A stretch of DNA of 5,389 nt from AC-52 sp044870295 (lineage in GTDB: Bacteria; Actinomycetota; UBA4738), in assembly GCA_044870295.1 (NCBI GenBank), contig JBIOYQ010000062.1, positions 1-5,389 on the forward strand, given 5' to 3'. Of this stretch, positions 1 to 5,389 are shown one piece after another. The position numbers were made by a program, and so were the translations under genes. The notes below the pieces were generated by a model. It saw only the letters and a list, made by a program, of their open reading frames with translations, did not search any database and was not told the DNA's origin. Within the stretch, counting starts at the first letter, position 1. Every line of letters begins with the position of its first letter.

Positions 1-11
1 GACCCGGGATT

Positions 12-401
12 TCAGCAGGTGGAATGGAACAGGCCCCCGACCGGCAGGCCCTGTTCCGCGAGCTCGTTGTAGCGCCGGACGGCCGCCTTGGTCTCCTCGA
101 CGTGAACCTCGACCCCCTGTTCCCGCAGCAGGTCCAGCGTCTCAGGCGCGGTGAGGAGCTGCTGGTCTTGGCCGCGGCTCAGGACGACCACGCCGGCGCC
201 GTGCACGAGCAGCTCGTCGACGTCGGCCGGCTGGATGCCGGGCTCGTGTCGTGTGCCGGTCTCGCCCCAGTCCCACGTGCGGCCCCCACCCGGCCAGACC
301 TTGGCGTCCTTCATCGTGCCGACGCCCTCGATCTCCAACCGGCCCCACGCGAGACGGAGGATCGCGGGAGACCTCTCCACGGATTGGCGTTCACCGCTCA
401 T
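12..401 (-). CDS. Mth938-like domain protein (DUF498/AAMDC family), 129 aa
   Basis: This is a small soluble protein of the Mth938-like family, whose biochemical role is not established; no enzyme activity should be assumed. The domain fills residues about 13-129. Family hallmarks seen are the opening LRLAWGRLEIEG, the KDAKVWPGG and TWDW stretch (residues 31-45), RHEPGIQPADVDELL (51-65), a VVVLSRG strand-loop (71-77), the conserved YN pair (111-112), and the typical HSTC carboxy end (126-129). The length is normal for a single-domain member. There is no signal peptide or membrane segment. The ATG overlaps the TGA of the upstream histidine kinase (shared ATGA) and no Shine-Dalgarno sequence precedes it, so translation probably depends on re-initiation after the kinase. 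That coupling implies co-expression with the two-component genes, though a functional link is inference. The stop lies 11 bases from the window edge, so any further downstream operon member is unseen. Confidence 0.9.
   Translation of the reverse strand: MSGERQSVERSPAILRLAWGRLEIEGVGTMKDAKVWPGGGRTWDWGETGTRHEPGIQPADVDELLVHGAGVVVLSRGQDQQLLTAPETLDLLREQGVEVHVEETKAAVRRYNELAEQGLPVGGLFHSTC
398..401 (-). promoter_or_regulatory. ATGA stop/start overlap (translational coupling)
   Basis: The TGA ending the second histidine kinase (398-400) and the ATG of the Mth938-like gene (399-401) share a 4-base ATGA. The preceding bases contain no recognisable Shine-Dalgarno sequence, so re-initiation by the terminating ribosome is the likely way the small gene is translated. 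Confidence 0.75.
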
Positions 402-2467
402 GGCTGGCCCGACGAGACGGGCAGCCGGCCGCTGACGGTGGTGCCCTGTCCCGGCTGCGAACGCACCTCGAGCGACCCACCGAGCGCGGCCAGGCGATCG
501 GCCATGTTCTGCAACCCCGACCCGAACGGGGTGTGTTCCCGGTCGAACCCCTGTCCATCGTCGATCACGTGGAAGGCCAGCTCGTCATCCTGCGTCGAGA
601 GTCGAACGTGGGCCACGGACGCGTTGGCGTACTTGGCCACGTTCTGCAGCGCCTCCAAGCAGCAGAAGTACACGGCCGCCTCCGTCTCCTGGGGGTACCG
701 CCCCACGCCGTCGGCATCGAGCTGGACCGCCACCGTTCCCTTCCGTGCCTGCGCAGTCAGCGCCGAGGCCAGGCCCTGATCCGCGAGCAGCGGAGGGTAG
801 ATGCCTCTCGCCAGGTCGCGCAGGGTCTCCAACGCGTCGACCGTCTCCTCCTGCAGGGTGGCCAGCATCGCGGCCGCCTTCTGTGGGTCCTTCGTCACCA
901 GGTCCGCCGCCAGGCGCTGCTTCACCGCCAGCGCCACCAGTTGCTGCTGCGCGCCGTCGTGCAGGTTCCGTTCGAGCTTGCGCCGCTCGGCGTCCTGCGC
1001 TGCCACCAGGCGCTGTCGCGAGGCACGCAGCTCCTCGATGAGCAGCACGTTCGACAGCACCAGTCCGGCCTGAGAAGCGACGTGCTCCACGAGCCGTTCG
1101 CCGGCGGGGGACAACGGCTCGCTGGGCGGCATCCGGATGGAGATCGCGCCGAGCAGCTCGCCCTGGTGCATGACGGGCACCGCCGTGTCCCCGGCGAGCG
1201 TCACCGGCAGCTCGTCGCCGGAGACGGGCAGCATGCGGGTGTCGGGGAGGCCGTTCGACGACGCCTCGGCGTGCAGCTCGTTGCCCACGCGAAGCCACAC
1301 GACGGTCCGGTCCGCCCCGGTGCTCGCCGCGATCATGTTCGCCATCCTCGGCAGGACGTCCTCCGACGAGTACGTGCCGGCGATGCGCTCCGCGAACTCG
1401 GAAAGGACCTCGTACGGGGTGGCTCGCTTGCCGTAGACGAGGCGATTCGCCAGTCGTTGTGCCCAGGACCGCATGGGTTGGAACGCCAGCGCCACCACCG
1501 CGGCGGCGACGGCGGCCAGCACCGGGCTCCTGCGATTGCCGGCTGCGGTGCCCACGCCGACCACCAACGCCAGGTACACCAGGGTGATGAACACGATCAA
1601 CGAGCCGAAGACCACCGTCTTGCTGATGACCAGGTCGATGTCGTACAGGCGGTACTTCATCAGCGCGACCACGATGGCGATCCACAGAAAGATCAGCGAG
1701 AGAGAGGTGGCCACCTGGGTGACCGGCGAGTCCGCCACCATGCCGGCGGTGAAGCTCACCGCCACCAGGGCCGCTGCCGTGACGAACCACTTGAGCTGGA
1801 GGCGCTCGTCCCCCCGCGAGCGTCGGTATCTGAGGACCAGCGAGACGAACGCAGCGATCAACCCGCTGGGGATGAACACCACCGCGACGAAGAAGGCGAT
1901 CATGAGAACGGCGGGGACATCGGCCTGATCCGAATTGAACGGTTGCGTCCAGCTGGCCGCGGTGAGGACCATCATGGTGATCGTCAGGAGGGCCATGAAC
2001 CCCGCCACCGCCCACGCCACCGGGCGCCACCGCCTCGAGAGCAGCGTCCCGGTGGGGAACAGCAGCAGCAGGAAGATCAACATGGTGATGGGGATGCCCC
2101 ACACCCAGTTCGAGATCCAGGCCAACGCGAAGCCGCCGGGCCAGGAACCGGGGTCCGTCTCGACCGCGTGCAGGCCGTAGGCCCCCGCGAAGTTCCCCAC
2201 GGCCAGGAACAGCCCGGCGGTCAGGAACAGCCAACCGAGCACGTTCTTGGGCCGTCGGGTGGCCAGGATCACGCCCAACACGGAAGTCGCCGCGCTGGAG
2301 GCCACGTCCAGGACCGTCCCGAACCCCCACCGCATGGCGTCGTTTGGGAGGATCGCGTGCCGGTCGGCGTAGAGGATGGCCAGCCCCCCGATCTGGAGCG
2401 CGATCGAGCCGGCCGCCACCGACCACGCCACCCGCCGGGTGGTCGAGGGCTTCAGCGAAGCCACCAT
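398..2467 (-). CDS. Membrane sensor histidine kinase (HisKA_3/HATPase_c, multi-TM plus GAF), 689 aa
   Basis: This is a sensor kinase that autophosphorylates on His and should pass phosphate to a NarL-type regulator, most simply the cyclase-regulator fusion upstream. Residues are numbered from the ATG at 2467. About ten hydrophobic segments span 13-330, with a G-ER-QLKW motif near 219-227 and KYRLYDID near 271-278 between them. A YGKRATPYEVL linker (345-355) leads into a GAF-like domain (about 362-479). A helical run then carries the phosphoacceptor motif NLHDGAQQQ, with His503 (codon 959-961), and RGIYPPLL (554-561). The HATPase_c domain (about 590-685) shows the N box (Asn609), DDGQGF (636-641), and GSGL (649-652). 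An in-frame GTG at 2515 would add 16 residues (MVASLPSPGP...), but it lies inside the intergenic hairpin. The ATG is preferred because membrane segment 1 follows shortly after. A GGAG about 12 bases upstream is a weak, distant ribosome site. The gene is paralogous to the kinase at the right edge. The stimulus is unknown. Confidence 0.93.
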   Translation of the reverse strand: MVASLKPSTTRRVAWSVAAGSIALQIGGLAILYADRHAILPNDAMRWGFGTVLDVASSAATSVLGVILATRRPKNVLGWLFLTAGLFLAVGNFAGAYGLHAVETDPGSWPGGFALAWISNWVWGIPITMLIFLLLLFPTGTLLSRRWRPVAWAVAGFMALLTITMMVLTAASWTQPFNSDQADVPAVLMIAFFVAVVFIPSGLIAAFVSLVLRYRRSRGDERLQLKWFVTAAALVAVSFTAGMVADSPVTQVATSLSLIFLWIAIVVALMKYRLYDIDLVISKTVVFGSLIVFITLVYLALVVGVGTAAGNRRSPVLAAVAAAVVALAFQPMRSWAQRLANRLVYGKRATPYEVLSEFAERIAGTYSSEDVLPRMANMIAASTGADRTVVWLRVGNELHAEASSNGLPDTRMLPVSGDELPVTLAGDTAVPVMHQGELLGAISIRMPPSEPLSPAGERLVEHVASQAGLVLSNVLLIEELRASRQRLVAAQDAERRKLERNLHDGAQQQLVALAVKQRLAADLVTKDPQKAAAMLATLQEETVDALETLRDLARGIYPPLLADQGLASALTAQARKGTVAVQLDADGVGRYPQETEAAVYFCCLEALQNVAKYANASVAHVRLSTQDDELAFHVIDDGQGFDREHTPFGSGLQNMADRLAALGGSLEVRSQPGQGTTVSGRLPVSSGQP

Positions 2468-2509
2468 GCCTCGATTGTGCTCCAGTGGACCGGGGGAGGG
2501 AAGGGATGC

Positions 2510-2532
2510 CACCACCCGTCCCTCGGGTGGTG
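2510..2532 (-). terminator. 9-bp GC-rich hairpin after the regulator stop; attenuator or weak terminator, no U tract
   Basis: The bases CACCACCCG (2510-2518) and CGGGTGGTG (2524-2532) are exact reverse complements around a 5-base loop. The hairpin starts directly after the TGA of the cyclase-regulator gene (2533-2535) and ends 42 bases before the ATG of the next kinase. Read on the minus strand, no run of T follows, so it is not a classical intrinsic terminator. It could reduce read-through, act as an mRNA 3'-end stabiliser or processing point, or block the alternative GTG at 2515, which is inside the stem. The structure is seen directly; its function is inferred. The rest of the 65-base gap (2468-2532) is a pyrimidine-rich stretch with no convincing promoter. 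Confidence 0.5.
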
Positions 2533-3771
2533 TCAGGACGAGCGCAGGAACGCCAGGACCGCCAGCACCCGTCGATGGTCGTCGTCCTGCGGCAGCAGGC
2601 CGAGCTTGGTGAAGATGCTGGAGATATGGCCCTCCACCGTCTTCTGCGACAGGAAGAGATGCTCGCAGATCGCCTGGTTCGACCGACCCTCCGCCATGAG
2701 TTGGAGCACCTGGCGCTCCCGATCGGTGAGCTCGTCCATCCCGCCTCCATCGCGGCGACGCCGGAGCAGCTGCCCGACCACCTCTGGGTCGATGACGGAA
2801 TGACCGGCTGCCACGCGCCGGACGGAGTCGGCGAAGTCGGCGACGTGGGCCACCCGGTCCTTCAAGATGTAGCCGATCCCTGCCGGGCTCTCCGCGAGTA
2901 GGTTCATCGCATGGTGCGTCTCGACGTACTGCGACAACACCAGGACCCCGACCGACGGGAACTCCTGGCGGAGCTTTGCCGCCGCGACCAGCCCCTCGTC
3001 CGTGTTGGTCGGCGGCATGCGGATGTCGGTGACCACGACGTCCGGTGGATCTGTCCGAACCCGCTCGAGCAGCTGTTCGGCGTCCCCGACCTGGCCGACC
3101 ACGTCGAACCCCGCCTCGACCAGAACGCGAACGACGCCCTCGCGGAAGAGCAGCGAGTCGTCGGCCACCACCACGCGCAGCCTTCCGGCCGCCGCGGCCT
3201 CCTGGTCGGCCCCACCCAGGGAGGAGAAGCGGTCGGCAGGATCGTCCTCGACCGGAGCGATGCGGACGACCCGAACGGGATCAGAGAGGTTCTTCAGCCG
3301 GATCGATCCACGATCCTGGTACTCGATCCCTTCGATGCGACCCGCAAGGTGGCACACCTCGCGGCTGGCCAGCACCTCTCCCGGCCCTGCCAGTCCGCAC
3401 AGTCTTGCGGCGACGTTGATGGCGTTGCCCCGGTAGTTGTCCTCGACGGCCACGGCCTCGCCGGCGTCGATCCCGATGCCCACCGGCAACGGCCCTGCTC
3501 CCTCGAACGCTGCGCCGTCGGCGAACCGAGCCTGCATCTCCATCGCGGTGCGGATGCCGTCACGCACGGAGTCGAACACGACCAGAGCCTCGTCGCCTCG
3601 CATCTCGACCATGGCGCCGTGGTGCGCCGAGGCGATCTCGCGCGTCAGGGAGGCGAACGTGGAGACCAGCCGCCCGGCCGCTTCGTCGCCTCGCTGCTCG
3701 GTGAACGAGGTGTAGCCGCGCACGTCCGCGATGAGGAACGTGCGGACGGCCGCGCCGGCCTGCTTCGTCAC
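2533..3771 (-). CDS. Class III cyclase homology domain fused to NarL/LuxR-type response regulator, 412 aa
   Basis: This is a single-chain fusion of a nucleotidyl cyclase domain and a DNA-binding response regulator. Residues about 8-172 are the class III cyclase fold. FLIADVRGYTSF carries metal-ligand Asp16, RGDEALVVF carries Asp60, and RGNAINVAARL holds Asn119 and Arg123, the usual transition-state pair. LKNLSDPVRV (159-168) is the typical carboxy end of this domain. The purine-specifying positions read Glu56 (usually Lys in adenylyl cyclases) and Asn112 (usually Asp), so activity and substrate are uncertain. After an Ala/Asp-rich linker (173-197) comes a receiver domain (198-320) with acidic pair Asp204/Asp205, phosphoacceptor Asp249 in TDIRMPP, Ser280, and Lys304. 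A LuxR helix-turn-helix follows (347-392; LTDRERQVL, SQKTVEGHISSIF). The protein is probably cytoplasmic, with no membrane segment. The GTG start overlaps the TGA of the upstream kinase, and no strong ribosome site precedes it. It is the only regulator in the window, so it is the likely partner of both kinases. Confidence 0.93.
   Translation of the reverse strand: MTKQAGAAVRTFLIADVRGYTSFTEQRGDEAAGRLVSTFASLTREIASAHHGAMVEMRGDEALVVFDSVRDGIRTAMEMQARFADGAAFEGAGPLPVGIGIDAGEAVAVEDNYRGNAINVAARLCGLAGPGEVLASREVCHLAGRIEGIEYQDRGSIRLKNLSDPVRVVRIAPVEDDPADRFSSLGGADQEAAAAGRLRVVVADDSLLFREGVVRVLVEAGFDVVGQVGDAEQLLERVRTDPPDVVVTDIRMPPTNTDEGLVAAAKLRQEFPSVGVLVLSQYVETHHAMNLLAESPAGIGYILKDRVAHVADFADSVRRVAAGHSVIDPEVVGQLLRRRRDGGGMDELTDRERQVLQLMAEGRSNQAICEHLFLSQKTVEGHISSIFTKLGLLPQDDDHRRVLAVLAFLRSS
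3172..3186 (-). promoter_or_regulatory. Internal Shine-Dalgarno-like GGAAGG before a GTG codon at the cyclase/receiver border
   Basis: Inside the fusion gene, GGAAGG (3186 down to 3181) sits six bases before an in-frame GTG (3174-3172, Val200). Initiation there would give a 213-residue protein containing the receiver and LuxR domains without the cyclase, close to the length of a free-standing NarL-type regulator. The first receiver strand would be shortened by a residue or two. This is a better ribosome site than the one before the annotated start, but G-rich hexamers occur by chance in such DNA, and here it simply encodes Gly196-Arg197. Confidence 0.3.
3768..3771 (-). promoter_or_regulatory. 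GTGA stop/start overlap (translational coupling)
   Basis: The TGA of the right-hand histidine kinase (3768-3770) overlaps the GTG start of the cyclase-regulator gene (3769-3771). With no clear Shine-Dalgarno sequence upstream, the regulator is probably translated by ribosomes finishing the kinase, which would tie their stoichiometry. Confidence 0.75.
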
Positions 3772-5389
3772 GGCACAGGGATCTCGACGACCAGGCGCGT
3801 ACCCGCCCCGAGCGGGCTGTGCAGGCGGAGTGTCCCGCCGAGGGCGGCCACTCGATCCGTCAGGCCGGTCAGTCCGGACCCAAGTGTCGGGTCGGCGCCG
3901 CCGATCCCGTCGTCGGCCACCTCGACGACCAGGTGGCCGTCTAGGAGTCGGGCATCCACGCTCACGGCCGACGCACCAGCGTGCCTGGCGGCGTTGGTGA
4001 GCGCCTCAGAGACGACGAAGTACGCGGTCGCTTCCACCAGCGCCGGCAACCTCCCCTCTGGTGCGGCCGCGAGTCTAGCCGGGACCACGGCGCGCTGGAC
4101 CATGGACTCCAGCGCCGGCCCCAACCCCGCTTCGGTGAGGATCGCCGGATAGGTGCCTCGGGCCAGCTCGCGCAGCTCGTTGAGCGTCGTCCGCAACTCC
4201 TCACCGACCCGATCCAACTCCTCGACCAGCGCGGGGTCGCCCACCCGGTCGCGAGTCAGGCCGACCGCGACCGCCAGCGTGAGCAGGCGCTGCTGCGCGC
4301 CGTCATGGATGTTGCGCTCCAGCCGCCGACGCTCCTCATCCTGCGCCGTGACCAGGCGCTGCCGGGAGGCCTTCAGCTCCTCGAACAGCCGGACGTTCCG
4401 GAGGACCAGCCCGGCCTGGGCGGCGAGCGCCAGGATCAGGCGCTCCTTCGCCGGAACCATCGGGTCGCTGGCGCGCTCGGCCAGGGTGATCGCTCCGAGG
4501 ATCTCGTCCTGTTGCCGGACGGGGTAGGTGCGATCCCATCCATCGAACGGCGGCAGGCCGTCGCTGCTCCAGGCGACCGGGACACCGGAGTCAGACCCAT
4601 CCGGCCAGCGGCCCACGGGCCGGAACTCGCCGTCGAACCGGAGCCACACCCCGATCCTGGTGGCGCCGGTGGCGGACGCCATGGCTTCGACCATCTTGGG
4701 GAGCACGTCCTCGACCGAATAGGCATCCGACATGCGGTGCGCCAGGTCGGAGAGCACGTCGTAGGGCGTGGCCCGCCTCCCATAGACCACGCGGTCCGCC
4801 AGCCGGCCGGCGCGGGAGCGGACCGGCTGGAACCCCACCGCAACCACGGCCGCGGCCGAGTAGACCAGCACGTTGTTCTTCGTGCCGCCGTGCAGCGTCG
4901 AACCCAGCCACACGACGATCCCCACATAGACGATCGAGATGAAGGCCGCGAGCGTGCCGAACATGACCGTCTTCTTGACCACGTAGTCGAGGTCGTACAG
5001 ACGGTACTTGAACACCGCGACGGCGACCGCCACGGGGATGCCGACGCCGATGGCGAACAGGAAGCCGATCATGGCCACCTTCCCCGCCATCCCTTCCCTG
5101 CCGGGGGCCGCGACGACGAACAGGATCAGGCCGAAGAAACCCATCACCGCGCCCGCATACGCCAGCCACTTCAACTGCTGGCGTTGTTCGCCTGTGGCCC
5201 GCGAATAGCGGGCCAGCAGGGCGGCCACGCAGCCGAGCGCCGCCAGGAACATGACCGCCAGGACGGCCATGAGGAATGGCCACGCCCCGTCTCCCGTATG
5301 CACGAACCCAACCGGGCTCTGCAGCGGCTGGGTGAAGTGCGTGTAATAGCCCTGAAGGTCTTCGGCCCCAAAGATCTCCCCGATGACGA
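3768..5389 (-). CDS. Membrane sensor histidine kinase (HisKA_3/HATPase_c, multi-TM plus GAF), 5'-partial
   Basis: This is a sensor kinase of the same family as the complete one in the window. Its start is probably outside: the first in-frame GTG is at 5303, but the frame stays open for 28 more codons to the right edge (5387), with loop-like sequence such as GYYTHFTQPL. The visible part begins at the equivalent of membrane segment 6 of the sister kinase. Numbering from the codon at 5387, five hydrophobic segments lie at about 36-60, 72-94, 102-126, 140-162, and 172-187, with G-QR-QLKW and KYRLYDLD motifs between. YGRRATPYDVL (202-212) leads to a GAF-like domain (about 218-333). The phosphoacceptor is His361 in NIHDGAQQ (codon 4305-4307), followed by ARGTYPAIL. 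The HATPase_c domain (446-538) has Asn465, ADDGIGG (491-497), and GSGL (503-506). By comparison with its 689-residue paralogue, about 150 residues and about five membrane segments are missing. Its stop overlaps the cyclase-regulator start. The signal is unknown. Confidence 0.92.
   Translation of the reverse strand, partial: VIGEIFGAEDLQGYYTHFTQPLQSPVGFVHTGDGAWPFLMAVLAVMFLAALGCVAALLARYSRATGEQRQQLKWLAYAGAVMGFFGLILFVVAAPGREGMAGKVAMIGFLFAIGVGIPVAVAVAVFKYRLYDLDYVVKKTVMFGTLAAFISIVYVGIVVWLGSTLHGGTKNNVLVYSAAAVVAVGFQPVRSRAGRLADRVVYGRRATPYDVLSDLAHRMSDAYSVEDVLPKMVEAMASATGATRIGVWLRFDGEFRPVGRWPDGSDSGVPVAWSSDGLPPFDGWDRTYPVRQQDEILGAITLAERASDPMVPAKERLILALAAQAGLVLRNVRLFEELKASRQRLVTAQDEERRRLERNIHDGAQQRLLTLAVAVGLTRDRVGDPALVEELDRVGEELRTTLNELRELARGTYPAILTEAGLGPALESMVQRAVVPARLAAAPEGRLPALVEATAYFVVSEALTNAARHAGASAVSVDARLLDGHLVVEVADDGIGGADPTLGSGLTGLTDRVAALGGTLRLHSPLGAGTRLVVEIPVP

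Noticed and set aside
1005..1070. A DNA repeat shared with about 4345-4420.
   Set aside because: The similarity is imperfect and confined to homologous coding positions of the two kinases, so it reflects paralogy and not a mobile or recombination repeat.
2468..2515. An upstream GTG (2515) that would extend the second kinase by 16 residues, with MVASL occurring at both possible starts.
   Set aside because: The GTG lies within the hairpin stem, the extra residues are Pro/Ser-rich with no family match, and the ATG at 2467 leaves a normal lead into the first membrane segment. The repeated MVASL is likely chance, since the codons differ.
2468..2532. A promoter for the second kinase in the intergenic gap.
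   Set aside because: A CACAAT near the ATG is the only -10-like string; it is too close to the start codon and has no matching -35 element.
585..2750. A 721-codon open frame on the minus strand in another phase, overlapping the second kinase.
   Set aside because: The translation is low-complexity Arg/Gly/Pro/His sequence, while the competing frame encodes a full kinase with all catalytic boxes. It is a shadow frame.
251..2803. An 850-codon open frame on the plus strand, antisense to the second kinase and the regulator end.
   Set aside because: It is antisense to two well-supported genes, has a His/Arg/Gly/Gln-rich composition with no recognisable domain, and such long antisense frames are expected in high-GC DNA with strong third-position bias.
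2911..4152. A 413-codon plus-strand frame opposite the cyclase-regulator gene.
   Set aside because: It shows no domain or plausible composition; the opposite strand encodes every conserved residue of the cyclase, receiver, and helix-turn-helix.

Overview
The window is GC-rich (about two thirds by eye) and almost entirely coding. All supported genes lie on the minus strand, so the gene order reads from the right edge to the left. GC content, GTG starts, tight gene overlaps, and histidine kinases with the HDGAQQ phosphoacceptor motif and a YG-RATPY linker suggest a high-GC Actinomycetota-like bacterium. A Chloroflexota-like source cannot be excluded. This assignment comes from family style, not from a marker gene.

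In transcription order: (1) a membrane histidine kinase of the NarX/LiaS-like HisKA_3 class, cut by the right edge of the window (3768 to beyond 5389). (2) A 412-residue protein starting at a GTG that overlaps the kinase stop codon (2533-3771). It fuses a class III nucleotidyl cyclase homology domain to a complete NarL-type response regulator (receiver plus LuxR helix-turn-helix). (3) A 65-base gap holding a perfect 9-bp GC-rich hairpin just after the regulator stop. (4) A second, complete, paralogous membrane histidine kinase (398-2467). (5) A small Mth938-like (DUF498/AAMDC) protein whose ATG overlaps the stop of the second kinase (12-401).

This looks like one signalling operon: two sister sensor kinases around one response regulator that also carries a cyclase domain, plus a small coupled protein of unknown function. 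The likely flow is signal at the membrane or GAF domain, then His autophosphorylation on either kinase, then transfer to Asp249 of the fusion, then changed DNA binding and possibly changed cyclic nucleotide synthesis. The cyclase domain keeps its two metal-binding Asp residues and its transition-state Asn/Arg pair. It carries Glu and Asn where adenylyl cyclases have Lys and Asp, so its substrate, or whether it is active at all, is the main open question.

I saw no RNA gene, mobile element, CRISPR array, or plus-strand gene. No convincing promoter is visible; the operon promoter is probably upstream of the right edge.
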